From Candidatus Gastranaerophilales bacterium (GTDB taxonomy: Bacteria > Cyanobacteriota > Vampirovibrionia > Gastranaerophilales > Gastranaerophilaceae): a DNA stretch of 34,384 nucleotides. The DNA is taken from positions 1 through 34,384 of the forward strand of contig CALUTG010000014.1 in the NCBI GenBank assembly GCA_944323615.1. Reading direction: 5' to 3'. Each line of letters starts with the position of its first letter. The stretch's first letter is position 1. The notes under the pieces were generated by a model. The model did no database searches and was not told the DNA's origin. It saw only the letters and a program-made list of their open reading frames with translations. Positions 15,925 through 25,886 of the stretch are shown one piece after another. The position numbers and the translations under genes are program-made.

Positions 15925-15933
15925 TGATAAAAT
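15925..15933 (+). promoter_or_regulatory. Candidate extended -10 promoter of the pseudo-kinase/ABC/AsmA operon
   Basis: TG at 15925-15926, one base, then TAAAAT at 15928-15933. The -35 region is a T-run without a clear hexamer. The predicted start near 15940 leaves a leader of about 22 bases that keeps the AAGGA site before ATG 15962. Divergent from the DnaJ-like promoter. Confidence 0.45.
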
Positions 15934-15961
15934 ACAAGCAAATGTTGGTAAGGAATAAAAA

Positions 15962-17059
15962 ATGGATATAAAGAAAATATTATTTAGAACAAGTACTATA
16001 GATGTTGAAAAAGCTCTTCCTGATGCTGTTGTATTTTGTAATAGAGACGGTAAAATTTTATGGGTTAATGATAAAGCTGCCGAGATATTTGAAACCTCTA
16101 AAATGCATCTTTTAACTTCAAATATTTCAGATTTTATAGAAAATGCGCTTAATCTAATCTCAACCTCTGTTATTTTAAATAAAGCTGTAATAACAAAGCT
16201 TACAGATAAAGAAATATATTTTGATATGACTTCAAAAGAAATAGAAGAAGGCTATGTCATGGATTTTAGGGATTCAGTGCCGGCAGAAGAGATTTCCGGA
16301 GAAGTACGAGAGATTGAAGATTGTACTGAAATTAACCGAAATAAGAATAACTTTTTACTAAAATTAGCCAATGATTTTAAATCTCCTCTGCAGTCTATTA
16401 TAGGCTTTTCTCAAGCTATGGCCGACGGTCTTGGAGGTAAAGTATCCGAACAACAGGAAAAGTATATTAGGATAATAAAGAAAAATTCATCAGAATTAAT
16501 GTATTTTGTATCAAAACTTCTTGAACTTTCACAAACAGAATCCTATTTGCCTCTGCCAGAGTATAAAACCTTTGATATATTAAATCTTATTAATTCTCTT
16601 ATAAGATTTAATGAGCAGTTATATAAAGATAAAGAAATTCGATGGAATGTTAATGTTGATGACGGTGTAAAAACAGCGATTGTTTCTGATGAAAATATGG
16701 TAAAAACAATTTTTCAAGATATTTTAGAAGTTATTTTAAAAGCTGTAGAGATGGGAGAGGTTGGAATTCATATTTTAATACCAGATTCAGAGTATATTCA
16801 CTCAATTAATTTTCCAGAAAGGGAGTATATACAACTTTCTGTTTCAAGCAGTGCATTGCTTCTTTCAGAAAATGACCTTGATGCTATGTTTGATCCGTAT
16901 AAAATTCTTGAAACTTCAAACAGAAAGAATATTTTAAGAGCTATTGTTTTATCCAGTGTTAAGAATATAATTCAGGCATTAGACGGATATATTTGGGTAG
17001 AATCTAAAATCCTTAAAAATACCAGCTTTAATATCATTCTTCCTGTGGACAAAAAATAA
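15962..17059 (+). CDS. PAS-domain pseudo-histidine kinase
   Basis: 365 residues, soluble. A PAS-like domain (about 17-100; [25 protein letters not shown]) precedes a region with histidine-kinase layout. In the dimerisation helix, [23 protein letters not shown] aligns with the usual SHELRTPLxxI, but the phosphoacceptor histidine is N137. In the ATPase half the N-box asparagines are absent ([18 protein letters not shown]). The DxGxG motif is replaced by [21 protein letters not shown], and the GLGL loop by [16 protein letters not shown]. The C-terminal [20 protein letters not shown] keeps the fold. It cannot be a normal kinase and is probably a sensor or scaffold. It is 8 bases upstream of the ABC ATPase gene. 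Confidence 0.8.
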   Translation: MDIKKILFRTSTIDVEKALPDAVVFCNRDGKILWVNDKAAEIFETSKMHLLTSNISDFIENALNLISTSVILNKAVITKLTDKEIYFDMTSKEIEEGYVMDFRDSVPAEEISGEVREIEDCTEINRNKNNFLLKLANDFKSPLQSIIGFSQAMADGLGGKVSEQQEKYIRIIKKNSSELMYFVSKLLELSQTESYLPLPEYKTFDILNLINSLIRFNEQLYKDKEIRWNVNVDDGVKTAIVSDENMVKTIFQDILEVILKAVEMGEVGIHILIPDSEYIHSINFPEREYIQLSVSSSALLLSENDLDAMFDPYKILETSNRKNILRAIVLSSVKNIIQALDGYIWVESKILKNTSFNIILPVDKK

Positions 17060-17067
17060 GAGGATTT

Positions 17068-18102
17068 ATGAGCAAAGTCATTTTAAAAAATCTTATAAAG
17101 AGCTATGACGGCAAAAAAAACGTTATTGACGGAATTAATCTGGAAATAAAAGATAAAGAATTTATTGTCCTTGTCGGATCTTCGGGCTGTGGAAAATCTA
17201 CCATTTTAAGACTAATTTCCGGGCTTGAAGATATAACATCCGGCGAAATTTATATAGATGACAAACTTGTAAATAATACTCATCCGAAAGACAGAGATAT
17301 AGCATTTGTCTTTCAAAGTTACGCACTTTATCCGCATATGAATGTATACGAAAATATGTCATTTGGGCTTAAAATGCGTAAATTTGATAAGAAAACTATT
17401 GATGAAAAGGTCAAAACTGCCGCAAAGTCTCTTAATCTGGAAGAATTACTTGATAGAAAACCAAAACAGCTTTCAGGCGGGCAAAGACAGCGTGTTGCTT
17501 TAGGGCGTGCAATTGTAAGAAACCCTAAGGTGTTTTTGATGGATGAGCCGTTATCGAATCTTGATGCGAACTTGAGAGTTCATATGAGAGCTGAGATTAA
17601 GCGCTTGCACAGGAATTTGGAAACCACGTTTGTATATGTTACCCATGACCAGACAGAAGCTCTTACTATGGGAGACAGGATTGTAGTTCTTGACAATGGT
17701 GTTATTCAGCAGGTAGCAAGCCCGGAAGAAATATATAATAACCCTAAAAACAAGTTTGTGGCAGGTTTTATAGGACAGATGAATTTTATTGATGCAGCTG
17801 TTAATGAGGGGAAATTCTTCATAGAAGATAAAGAATTCTATGATTCAAGACTTGAGGACGTAAAAGAAGTTGTAATCGGCATAAGAGCTGAAAAAATGAC
17901 ATCCGGAAATATCCCGGTTATGGCAAAAACGGATATTGTAGAAATGAGCGGAGGGGAGAGAAACGTTTATTTCTCCTTAAATAATTGTAAATGTTCTGCA
18001 AAATTTCCTCTTGAGTACAAATTTAAGGATTATGTTGAATTGAAATTATCAACTGATAATATGTATTTCTTTAATAAAGACAATGGTGAAAGAATATTAT
18101 GA
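17068..18102 (+). CDS. ugpC: CUT1-family (MalK/UgpC/MsmX-type) ABC transporter ATPase
   Basis: 344 residues. Walker [10 protein letters not shown] (38-46), Q-loop [11 protein letters not shown], signature [14 protein letters not shown], Walker [14 protein letters not shown] and switch histidine in YVTHDQTEA are all intact, so it should hydrolyse ATP. The C-terminal 100 residues form the OB-fold (TOBE-like) regulatory domain typical of sugar and glycerol-phosphate importers. There is no permease or binding protein here. MsmX-like ATPases are known to serve several transporters encoded elsewhere, which may apply. AGAGGA precedes the ATG. It overlaps the AsmA-like gene by 4 bases (ATGA), tying both to the pseudo-kinase gene. 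The symbol ugpC indicates family, not proven substrate. Confidence 0.88.
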   Translation: MSKVILKNLIKSYDGKKNVIDGINLEIKDKEFIVLVGSSGCGKSTILRLISGLEDITSGEIYIDDKLVNNTHPKDRDIAFVFQSYALYPHMNVYENMSFGLKMRKFDKKTIDEKVKTAAKSLNLEELLDRKPKQLSGGQRQRVALGRAIVRNPKVFLMDEPLSNLDANLRVHMRAEIKRLHRNLETTFVYVTHDQTEALTMGDRIVVLDNGVIQQVASPEEIYNNPKNKFVAGFIGQMNFIDAAVNEGKFFIEDKEFYDSRLEDVKEVVIGIRAEKMTSGNIPVMAKTDIVEMSGGERNVYFSLNNCKCSAKFPLEYKFKDYVELKLSTDNMYFFNKDNGERIL

Positions 18103-21100
18103 AAAAATATGGAAAGATTATAATTGTTATATTAGCTATTTTAGCTGCTCTTGTTGCAGTTTGTTTTATTCCTATAAACGCTTCCCGATTAATTCCTACA
18201 GTAGAAGCACAAGTTGCTAAAGATTTAGGAATAGATATTCATATAGAAAGGCTTATCTTAAGGGTTGGACCTTTTATAAAGGTTAAAGCTCCGGTTATGC
18301 ATATGATGTATAAAGACGGGCAGAAATTTGCACAGTTTGATAATGTAAAATTCTATATTTCATGGCTGTCTTTACTAAAGAAAGATAAACTGACTATTGA
18401 TAAATTATATGCAAACAAATTAATCGTAAGGGTAAATTCCGATGATAAGTATTTGCCGGTCTTCTTGAATAAGCTAGAAAAAAAAGATATAAAAGACCTG
18501 CCAAATGTGCAGATAAAGACATATAACATTTCATATTTAAATAAAAATATTAATGACAGATATATTTTGGAAGGTTCTGTATTAAGTCTTGAAAAAATCC
18601 CTAATTTTAAGAACTTTAAGCTTAATACAGTAGGCTCATTCAGCATAAATGATAGAAAGTATACAAGTTACGATATAGCCTATCTTCCTAAAATGGATAT
18701 GCCGGCACTTAATAAAAAGATTGATATTGAAGAATTCTTCTCGCAAATGAAGGAGCTGGATTTTTATGCGGATATTATAGCCGATTTAAAAGTATACAAA
18801 AATCAGAATGATATATTGCAAGGCTCCGGATTTATTAATATTGATAATATTTCAGTGCTTGATAAAACTAAAAAAAGCCCTAAGAGCTTTGTATATTTGA
18901 CACTATGGGGGGATAAAGCAAGTATTTTGTCTAATATTTACACCTCGCCGAATAAAAAAGTTTACATTGAAGGTATGGTCAATAATTCAAAAAAACCGAT
19001 TCTGGATATTAAAGTCAAGACGGATGAAATTAATCTAAATGACCTTTACAGAAAGTTAAAGCTACTGGCTGATTTTTCTAAAATAAAAGGTATAAAGAAG
19101 ATAGATGGAACTTTAAATGCCAATTTTACTTTAAAAGGAGATCTTAACAAAATAAAATCTAACGGTTTTATGAAGGTTTCTAATGCCGGTATAAAAGCCA
19201 GCGGGCTGAATGTTGAAAGGATAAACGCTGATATTGATTTTTCAAATAATATTATAAATATAGTAAACGCCGTGGGATATGTTAATAATGCTCCCATTAT
19301 GGCAAAAGGAAGTATTGATAAAACTATCAATGTTGAGCTTTTAATGAATAAAGTTGAGCTAAAATACCTTTGCCCGGCTTCATTTGGAATAAAAAGCGGT
19401 ATTGCTTCTTTAGTTGCTAATATAAACGGAACTATTGACAATATCTCACATCAGGAAAACTTACAAATAGAGAATTTACAGCTGACTAATAACGGGGTAG
19501 AGCTTGGTTTTGAAAATTTAAAAATTGATACAAATAAAAATAAATCAGCATATATTACCAATATTATTTGTAAAACCCCCGAAACAGAACCTATAAAGAT
19601 TCCGTCTCTTCGGTTAAATATAGAAAGAGAGACTATTACAATTCCTGAAACTAATATTTTTATGCCAAATTCAAAACTTACTGCAAAAAGTGAAATAACA
19701 AACTACAATACAGGAAATATTACATTTACAACAAAAATTAATGGTTTTGTAAACTCTAAAGATTTAAAACGGTTAAATAACTATTCTTCAAGATATCCTT
19801 TTAAGCTTGTATTTAACGGAAATAAGGAGATTCAAAATCTAAATGCACAGGTTCAGCTCGAAAGGGCTACTATACTTGATGAACCTGCGATTATTAATTT
19901 AGCATCCAAAATTGAAAAGAATAATATAAAATTAGAAGACTTAAGTGTATTGTCATTTAGTGGAAAGCTGTCTGACGATTTTAAATCAAATTTAAAAGGA
20001 CAGAAAAAAGTTATAGTAACTGGTAATTTTGATAATTTAACTAATCCGGTAATGAAAAATATGAGAGTATTCTTTCCTCAACAGTTAAATATTAATATTT
20101 ATGATACAATTGCGCAAATTAGAGGGGACTTGTTCTTAAACGGAACTCCTCAAAAACCGGATATTGTAGGGCAACTATCTATTCAAAATTTATTTAATCA
20201 GACTTTACAGCTTAGTGTGTCAAACTGTACTCTTGACTTCAATAAAAATAATGTTATCATTAATGCTCCGCAGGTAAAACTAGCTGATTCCTCTATGCGT
20301 GTTGATGCAACTGCCTCTACTGATATATCAGAAGCTGTTATTATTAAAAACATTAACGTAAAATCAAAATATTTAAATACAGATACTCTTCTAATGTATA
20401 AAGATAATCCGCTGGTTAAACTTTATCCGTTCGTGGTTGAAGGAGGAAAATTCTATTCTGAAAAAGTTCTTGCAAATGTTTATGATTCTCCGTTATATCT
20501 ATCTGCTTTTGCTACAGACTTAAATCTTAAGGATGATAATCTTATCCTTTCTAATATTTCTTCTGAGATATTTAATGGAAAACTTGCAGGTTCACTTGAA
20601 TATAACCTGAAAGATGAACACTTTATTTCAAATATTATGGCTCGAGGAGTAAGCGCGGCTCCTATATTTGATGTAATATCAACAAGGGAAGACACAATAA
20701 GCGGGATTATGGATTTTGATATGGCTCTAAAAGGAGAGCTTACCTCTAAGCAATCCTTAAACGGAGATATTAAATTTGTGGTTCGTAATGGCAGAATGTC
20801 TACCTTAGGAAGATTGGAACACCTGCTGTATGCCCAGAATGTTGTAGCTGACAGCATGTTAAGAACCTCTTTGAGTGTTGTAACAAAGGCTATAACATTA
20901 AAAGATACCGGACTGTTTAAGTATCTCAGAGGGGATGTTCAATTAGTTAACGGTATTGCTAATATAAGAATGCTTCAATCACAAGGTCCTTTGATGGCAT
21001 TATTTATCAAAGGCGAGTATAACCCTGTTAATGATAATGCACGATTAATTGTCTTAGGAAGACTTTCTAATGAAATTGTAGAAGGTTTAGGAGCTTTCGG

Positions 21101-21365
21101 AGACTTTTCCTTTAATAAACTTATGGTGATGCTGACAGGTGAAGACAATAAGTATAATATACTTCCTGAAGATTTTGAAAAACTGCCTCAGCTTACAGCG
21201 AAGTATACAAAAGAGTTTCGTTCAATAATTAACGGGAATATCGATAAACCAAGTTCAGTTTTATCTTTTAATTGGATATCATATACTCAAAAATCCTTAA
21301 AACAAAAAGATGTACCAATGACAAATATAAAAGTTCCGTCTTTTGTTGACGAACTCCCATACTAG
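18099..21365 (+). CDS. AsmA/TamB-like envelope protein
   Basis: 1088 residues. An N-terminal signal-anchor helix (about 5-25) is followed by the AsmA-type start [24 protein letters not shown] very long beta-strand-rich region with repeated short strands forms the body. The C-terminal AsmA-like block spans about 870-1045 ([25 protein letters not shown] ... GNARLxVLGRLS-type ending). AsmA/TamB/YhdP proteins bridge inner and outer membranes and move phospholipids, or affect outer-membrane assembly. This supports a diderm cell plan. It is translationally coupled to the ABC ATPase gene, an unusual partner. Length is in the range of the YhdP/TamB group; exact subfamily is unclear. Confidence 0.85.
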   Translation: MKKYGKIIIVILAILAALVAVCFIPINASRLIPTVEAQVAKDLGIDIHIERLILRVGPFIKVKAPVMHMMYKDGQKFAQFDNVKFYISWLSLLKKDKLTIDKLYANKLIVRVNSDDKYLPVFLNKLEKKDIKDLPNVQIKTYNISYLNKNINDRYILEGSVLSLEKIPNFKNFKLNTVGSFSINDRKYTSYDIAYLPKMDMPALNKKIDIEEFFSQMKELDFYADIIADLKVYKNQNDILQGSGFINIDNISVLDKTKKSPKSFVYLTLWGDKASILSNIYTSPNKKVYIEGMVNNSKKPILDIKVKTDEINLNDLYRKLKLLADFSKIKGIKKIDGTLNANFTLKGDLNKIKSNGFMKVSNAGIKASGLNVERINADIDFSNNIINIVNAVGYVNNAPIMAKGSIDKTINVELLMNKVELKYLCPASFGIKSGIASLVANINGTIDNISHQENLQIENLQLTNNGVELGFENLKIDTNKNKSAYITNIICKTPETEPIKIPSLRLNIERETITIPETNIFMPNSKLTAKSEITNYNTGNITFTTKINGFVNSKDLKRLNNYSSRYPFKLVFNGNKEIQNLNAQVQLERATILDEPAIINLASKIEKNNIKLEDLSVLSFSGKLSDDFKSNLKGQKKVIVTGNFDNLTNPVMKNMRVFFPQQLNINIYDTIAQIRGDLFLNGTPQKPDIVGQLSIQNLFNQTLQLSVSNCTLDFNKNNVIINAPQVKLADSSMRVDATASTDISEAVIIKNINVKSKYLNTDTLLMYKDNPLVKLYPFVVEGGKFYSEKVLANVYDSPLYLSAFATDLNLKDDNLILSNISSEIFNGKLAGSLEYNLKDEHFISNIMARGVSAAPIFDVISTREDTISGIMDFDMALKGELTSKQSLNGDIKFVVRNGRMSTLGRLEHLLYAQNVVADSMLRTSLSVVTKAITLKDTGLFKYLRGDVQLVNGIANIRMLQSQGPLMALFIKGEYNPVNDNARLIVLGRLSNEIVEGLGAFGDFSFNKLMVMLTGEDNKYNILPEDFEKLPQLTAKYTKEFRSIINGNIDKPSSVLSFNWISYTQKSLKQKDVPMTNIKVPSFVDELPY

Positions 21366-21394
21366 TTGTCTTTTTGAATTCCTTTATTTATAAT
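21366..21394 (+). promoter_or_regulatory. Promoter placing the PilZ-like ATG at the transcript 5' end
   Basis: TTGTCT at 21366-21371, a 17-base spacer, and a perfect TATAAT at 21389-21394 lie six bases before ATG 21401. It begins directly after the AsmA-like stop. The expected start site coincides with the ATG, and no ribosome-binding site exists upstream. Confidence 0.65.
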
Positions 21395-21400
21395 TTAAAT

Positions 21401-22009
21401 ATGGATTTAATTAAAGAAGGGCAGAAGCTTACATTATATTTTCAAAAAGGTTCTTATATGGTTGAAATGTCCTGTGCAATTGAAGAAGTTTTTGAAGATC
21501 GCTTAGTGTTAAATTTGCCACAGTATTTTATGAGATATATAGAATATCTTCAGGTTGGGAAGTCTTTGACAGCAAAAGTATTTACCAAATTAGGCACTAT
21601 TGATTTTAATACAGTTGTAATTACTTCTCCTCTGGAAGATGCTTTTTCAATCGAAATTGATCCTAGTGCGATGATGCTTACTCCTGGTAATGAAATACCG
21701 GTAATTGAGGCTATAGAGCCTATTGATATTATAAGAGAATCAGGAGTCGTTAAACTTAAAACTTTTAAAATTTCAACTGAATATCTTAAATTTTATTCGG
21801 ATATTTCATTTAATGTCGATGAACTTATTGACTGCAGCTTAAATCTTCCAAAAGATTATGGTATAATAAAGTTTAGAGCAATAATTTCAGAGATTGACCC
21901 TGTATTTGATAATGAATATACTATAAAATATTTAAATCTAACAGAGGACGATATCCAAACTTTATTGTATTATATGTATATGTATAGCAGTACCACTGAT
22001 CAGGATTAA
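21401..22009 (+). CDS. Degenerate PilZ / YcgR-like protein
   Basis: 202 residues from ATG 21401; an in-frame TTG at 21374 would lie inside the promoter. The first half (LIKEGQKLTLYFQKGSYMVEMSCAIEEVFEDRLVLNLP ... GKSLTAKVFTKLGTIDFNTVVI) resembles the YcgR N-terminal beta barrel. The second half (about 115-195) ends like PilZ domains: LNLPKDYGIIKFRAIISEIDPVFDNEYTIKYLNLTEDDIQTLLYYMYMY. The RxxxR and (D/N)xSxxG residues that bind cyclic di-GMP are not apparent, so ligand binding is doubtful. The gene precedes the TPR gene by 2 bases. Assignment rests on pattern only and could be wrong. Confidence 0.5.
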   Translation: MDLIKEGQKLTLYFQKGSYMVEMSCAIEEVFEDRLVLNLPQYFMRYIEYLQVGKSLTAKVFTKLGTIDFNTVVITSPLEDAFSIEIDPSAMMLTPGNEIPVIEAIEPIDIIRESGVVKLKTFKISTEYLKFYSDISFNVDELIDCSLNLPKDYGIIKFRAIISEIDPVFDNEYTIKYLNLTEDDIQTLLYYMYMYSSTTDQD

Positions 22010-22011
22010 AA

Positions 22012-23607
22012 ATGAAGAAACTTATTGATGAAGACAATACTAAATCTATAACAAGAAAAAAGAATAAAGTGTATGACCAAATCGAAAGGTGCCGTCTTGA
22101 TTTGCAAAAGGATCCTACAAATCCTGCTTTGCATGTAAGACTTGGTGATTTATATATGAAATGGCATTTGGATATTTTTAATGCCGGTCAGTACATTGAT
22201 GAAGCTATTACTGAATATCAGCTAGCTTTGGAATCTCTAATAGATTCATATGAAATTTATTATAAGATAGGTGTGGCATTTTATCACAAGGGGGATCTTG
22301 ATAAAGCTATAAATTATCTTACAATGGCTCTTGAGAAGAAAAATGACTATTATGATGCATATTATATGCTTGCAGAAACATTTGTAAAAAAAGCACACTT
22401 TACGGATGCTATAGATGCAGCTACGGCTGCTATCCAATGTTCAAGATTAGGTTCTTCAAGTGCACACTATCTTCTTTACAAGCTATATGATGCATCTTCT
22501 TTCAAAAATACTAAGACTAAATTGAAAGCTTTACTTGAAAGAATAGCTTCCTTTATACTTATACCTTTTGATAAGCAGGCTATAAAAAATATTCTTAAGT
22601 CTGTGTCATACTTAAGATTTTTACCTTTATTTATTAAAGGGTTTTATATAATACAAATTAAAGATTATGCAAAAGCAATAGAATTGTACAAAAAGGCTAC
22701 GGACAAAGCTCCCGGCTTTGCACCTTTATATTGTGTCTTGGGAGATATTTATCTTTCTACCGGATATTTTGAAGATGCTATAACAGAGTATAAAATGGCA
22801 ATTTGGCTGGATTCTTTTAATATTGCAGCTTACAGACATTTATGCCGAGCCTATGAAGAACAAGGAGATTATAATCAAGCTATTGAAATTTATAATAAAT
22901 TAATTTCTATGGCTCCGAATATACCGGATTTATACTCCAATTTGGCTAATATTTACTATATTAAAGGTGAATTTGACTTAGCTATTTCAAACTACCAAAC
23001 AGCTATAACTCTTAATCCGAACAGAACTTGGACAAGCGTTATAGCTCAGACAATGGGATTTGTTTATCAGGAAAATAAAGCTGATCCGGATGCCGCAATT
23101 TCTGCTTATCAGACAGCATATGTCTTAACTCCGGAAGATATTGATATTTATGTAAACTTGGGCAGTGCCTTCTATGATAAAGAAGATTATAATAACGCGC
23201 TGGCTGTATACAGACAAGCCCTTGAATTGCAGCCGCATAATCCTAAAATTCATTGTAACCTCGGATTCTTATACTGGGGTAAAAATGATACCGAAGAAGC
23301 AATGAAATCATACGAATTAGCTATTAAATATAATGCAAACTATGATATTGCTTATAATAACCTAGGAGTAATCTACCTTGATGATTTAGGCAGGGTAAAT
23401 AAGGCTATAGAGTTGTTTAGAAAAGCTGTTGAATCTAATCCAAGTTATGCTCTGGCATACTTCAACCTTGCAAGAGCAACTTCCATAGTCGGTGATAAAG
23501 TTGAAGCAGCTAAACTCTATCAAACAGCTCAAGACATTAATAAAGTTACTCAGGAAATAGATCCTAGAGATATTGCAGATAAAATCAGCGAACTCTTTGA
23601 ATCATAA
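22012..23607 (+). CDS. Tetratricopeptide-repeat protein
   Basis: 531 residues with about ten TPR units. Clear ones include LYCVLGDIYLSTGYFEDAITEYKMAIWLD-type, AAYRHLCRAYEEQGDYNQAIEIYNKLI, PDLYSNLANIYYIKGEFDLAISNYQTAI, IDIYVNLGSAFYDKEDYNNALAVYRQAL, PKIHCNLGFLYWGKNDTEEAMKSYELAI and the final ALAYFNLARATSIVGDKVEAAKLY. A stretch around 170-215 (IASFILIPFDKQ ... LRFLPLFIKGFYI) is more hydrophobic and may be a helical linker rather than a membrane segment. There is no signal peptide. TPR proteins assemble complexes; the partner may be the PilZ-like protein with which it is coupled. Confidence 0.93.
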   Translation: MKKLIDEDNTKSITRKKNKVYDQIERCRLDLQKDPTNPALHVRLGDLYMKWHLDIFNAGQYIDEAITEYQLALESLIDSYEIYYKIGVAFYHKGDLDKAINYLTMALEKKNDYYDAYYMLAETFVKKAHFTDAIDAATAAIQCSRLGSSSAHYLLYKLYDASSFKNTKTKLKALLERIASFILIPFDKQAIKNILKSVSYLRFLPLFIKGFYIIQIKDYAKAIELYKKATDKAPGFAPLYCVLGDIYLSTGYFEDAITEYKMAIWLDSFNIAAYRHLCRAYEEQGDYNQAIEIYNKLISMAPNIPDLYSNLANIYYIKGEFDLAISNYQTAITLNPNRTWTSVIAQTMGFVYQENKADPDAAISAYQTAYVLTPEDIDIYVNLGSAFYDKEDYNNALAVYRQALELQPHNPKIHCNLGFLYWGKNDTEEAMKSYELAIKYNANYDIAYNNLGVIYLDDLGRVNKAIELFRKAVESNPSYALAYFNLARATSIVGDKVEAAKLYQTAQDINKVTQEIDPRDIADKISELFES

Positions 23608-23615
23608 ATAATTAC

Positions 23616-23643
23616 TTTACCTTTAATATTTTACGGGTATAAT
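23616..23643 (+). promoter_or_regulatory. Promoter for the uridine-kinase-like gene
   Basis: TTTACC at 23616-23621, 16-base spacer, perfect TATAAT at 23638-23643. The predicted start near 23650 leaves a short leader containing GGAAG before ATG 23666. Confidence 0.55.
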
Positions 23644-23665
23644 AAGAAAATATCGGAAGTAAAAT

Positions 23666-24550
23666 ATGTTTGAAGATGATAAGAATGGTATTTACCATTT
23701 AATAGAAAAAGAACTCAATTCGACAGATAAAATATTAAAGCCTGACTTTACACAAAAAACAGGTCGTGAGTTACTTGCGTTTTATCTTCAATCTAAGTTT
23801 AAACAGGTTCTTTCTTATGATAGCAAAGTCAAAGAGCCTATATTTATTGATGTTAAATATGATTTTATTCAAAAATTCTCAAGAAGGCTCATTTCAAACC
23901 CTTCAAAAAGGATTATGATAGGGATTACAGGGGAATCCGCCTCCGGTAAATCAACAATTTGCAAGGAAATTTCAAATGTAATAAAGCGTTTCAATATGCC
24001 TGTAACAATCCTGACAACGGATAATTATTTTAACGATATTTCAGAATTAATAAAAATATACGGAAGTTTTGATGCTCTCAGAGATAACGGTTATGATGTG
24101 GATTCTCCTGAGAGCTTTCAATTAGATATACTTAGAGAGGATTTGAATAAAATTTCTCAAGGCGAAGATGTTTATTCTCCGGAATACCTTCCAAACGGAA
24201 CCGGAGTCTCAATTCCGCACTCAAAGTTCGTTCCTTCAAATAAAATTGTTATTGTGGAAGGGATGGCTTCTATGTATAAAGATTTAAAAGATATCTTTGA
24301 TATAAAAGTTTATGTTGAAACAGATCTTGATATCAGAAGAGACCGCTTTATGACAAGGGCATACACAGAACGTAATCAGGATCTGGAAAATGCTAAAAAA
24401 CACTGGGATTACATTCTTGTTGCGGGTGAAAAATATGTAAAACCTGCCAGAGAAGAAGCTGATATTATATTAAACGGTGACTCTAACCTTCTTTATTTCA
24501 GTCAAATTCTTGAATACATTCATACAATTACCAATAACTTTGAAGGCTAG
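23666..24550 (+). CDS. Uridine kinase / phosphoribulokinase-family P-loop kinase
   Basis: 294 residues. Walker A GESASGKST is at 89-97, preceded by RIMIGIT. A TTDNYFND segment is typical of the uridine-kinase/PRK family, as is the strand VIVEGMASMY and the basic lid region DIRRDRFMTRAYTERNQDLENA. These enzymes phosphorylate uridine/cytidine or related sugars with ATP or GTP. The first 80 residues are an extra N-terminal region absent from standard Udk (about 210 residues). Because of that extension the substrate is uncertain; a nucleoside substrate fits with the CNT transporter in the window. Monocistronic, with its own promoter and a G-rich tail. Confidence 0.75.
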   Translation: MFEDDKNGIYHLIEKELNSTDKILKPDFTQKTGRELLAFYLQSKFKQVLSYDSKVKEPIFIDVKYDFIQKFSRRLISNPSKRIMIGITGESASGKSTICKEISNVIKRFNMPVTILTTDNYFNDISELIKIYGSFDALRDNGYDVDSPESFQLDILREDLNKISQGEDVYSPEYLPNGTGVSIPHSKFVPSNKIVIVEGMASMYKDLKDIFDIKVYVETDLDIRRDRFMTRAYTERNQDLENAKKHWDYILVAGEKYVKPAREEADIILNGDSNLLYFSQILEYIHTITNNFEG

Positions 24551-24555
24551 GAGTA

Positions 24556-24586
24556 GGGGTAGGGGTAAATTAGGGGGGAATTTGGG
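24556..24586 (+). other. G-quadruplex-capable tract after the kinase stop codon
   Basis: Four G-runs (24556-24559, 24562-24565, 24573-24578, 24584-24586) are separated by loops of 2, 7 and 5 bases. That satisfies the standard G3+N1-7 rule, on the coding strand six bases after the TAG stop. In such AT-rich DNA it is conspicuous. It may act in the mRNA 3' end or as a transcription barrier. Folding is predicted, not shown. Confidence 0.6.
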
Positions 24587-24587
24587 A

Positions 24588-24615
24588 TAATGTAAATGCG
24601 CTAATGTAAATGCGC
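24588..24615. repeat. Perfect 14-bp tandem duplication
   Basis: TAATGTAAATGCGC occurs twice head to tail (24588-24601 and 24602-24615). It is in the 70-base gap between the convergent kinase and FAD oxidoreductase genes, just after the G-quadruplex tract. No protein binding or mobile function is evident. Confidence 0.9.
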
Positions 24616-24620
24616 GTTTA

Positions 24621-25886
24621 TCATGCAAGATTTGCAAGATATTTAGCTAAGCCTTCACCCATTGAAAAGCAGGAAGGGATTATTCTTAAAGCAGCCTGCG
24701 ACTTAAAATCAGCAGAAATACATCTTCCTGCTACATATAAATTATCATAATCCGCCGACATTAAAGACTCTATAGGGAGCTGATATTCTTTGTAAACTTT
24801 CTGTAGTGTAGAAGAATCCTTCTTTTCGGAATGAATATCTACAGGATAATTAGAAATTACGACAGGATTTTCAAATGTTTTTGAAGACAGTAAATCTTCA
24901 ATAGTATAAACATATTTTCCCTTAACTCTATTTGAAACCCTTATGCCTATTGAATTTGCGATAGATGAAATATATGAGTTTTCAAATCCTTTTAGATACC
25001 TTTTACAGAAATTTGAAATCCTTAAAACACGCTCTCTGGCTTGCATGTAGCCTTCGTTATTTAACAACCTCGGGGCGTTAAAGGCTATAGAATCTGACGT
25101 TCCGGCTACTGAAAACAGCTGAAAATAGTTCATATCTTCAGATGTAACCGCATTATCTTTTATAGCTCTGTCTACAATAGGCTTTAATGCCCAATTTGAG
25201 CCTTCATCCCAGGTATATGCTGTAGAGCAGTATGTGTAACCATCTGCGCAGCATGAGGTAGTAACGTCTCTGTCTTTATCCAATTCCATAATCCAGGAAG
25301 AAAATTCTTTAACATTAATACCTGACATAATAAAACGCAAACTTGCCGGCTGAGTTTTAGAATTATCATTTAAAAATTCACAATTTAATTTTTGAAAAAT
25401 TTTTGCGTCACCTGTTGCATCTACAAGATATCTCGTTTCGATTGGTGACAATAACTCATTTCGAATATCCGCAACATTATTGCTACCAATCGTATCGATA
25501 GATACTGATAAGATTTTACTGTTGTTTGTCTTTATATCAGCTATACATGATTCAAAAAGAACATCAACATTAACTTCTGTCATCATTTTATCTAAAACAA
25601 TTTTTGTAAGTTCCGGATTGAACCAGCCTTTATTACCGTCACAATAAGTAATTGCACCGCCTAATTCAGATAAATTATCATATAATTCATTGAAAAAATC
25701 TGTATTAATAGCATTATCAGAAGTCTTCATTGCAGGAATAACAAGTGAAGAGGTTATTGACCCGCCTAAAAAGGTGTTTTTTTCTATAATTAGAACCGAA
25801 AGTCCCGCCTTCGCTGCAGTATATGCGCAGCTCACGCCCGCAGTGCCCCCGCCTGCTATAATTAAGTCATAATTATTCTTCATCAT
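24621..25886 (-). CDS. FAD-dependent oxidoreductase (FAD_oxidored type)
   Basis: 421 residues. The N-terminal dinucleotide fold is DLIIAGGGTAGVSCAYTAAKAGLSVLIIEK, with GGGTAG at 12-17, followed by LGGSITSSLV. A middle YLVDATGDAKIF is typical of the FAD-dependent oxidoreductase family PF12831. The C-terminus NLYVAGRCISADFKSQAALRIIPSC is the family's FAD-contacting tail. Substrate is unknown. It is not the DAO-type domain of MnmC. Start ATG 25886 or 25883 follows AAGGG; the gene begins inside the last 14 bases of the MnmC-like gene, so the two are translationally coupled. Confidence 0.88.
   Translation of the reverse strand: MMKNNYDLIIAGGGTAGVSCAYTAAKAGLSVLIIEKNTFLGGSITSSLVIPAMKTSDNAINTDFFNELYDNLSELGGAITYCDGNKGWFNPELTKIVLDKMMTEVNVDVLFESCIADIKTNNSKILSVSIDTIGSNNVADIRNELLSPIETRYLVDATGDAKIFQKLNCEFLNDNSKTQPASLRFIMSGINVKEFSSWIMELDKDRDVTTSCCADGYTYCSTAYTWDEGSNWALKPIVDRAIKDNAVTSEDMNYFQLFSVAGTSDSIAFNAPRLLNNEGYMQARERVLRISNFCKRYLKGFENSYISSIANSIGIRVSNRVKGKYVYTIEDLLSSKTFENPVVISNYPVDIHSEKKDSSTLQKVYKEYQLPIESLMSADYDNLYVAGRCISADFKSQAALRIIPSCFSMGEGLAKYLANLA

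Noticed and set aside
17068-18102. Complete sugar ABC importer
   Set aside because: Only the ATPase is present; the neighbours are a pseudo-kinase and an AsmA-like protein, with no permease or binding protein.
19046-19441. 131-residue minus-strand reading frame within the AsmA-like gene
   Set aside because: Shadow of the AsmA-like gene; hydrophobic translation is an artefact of the complementary codons.
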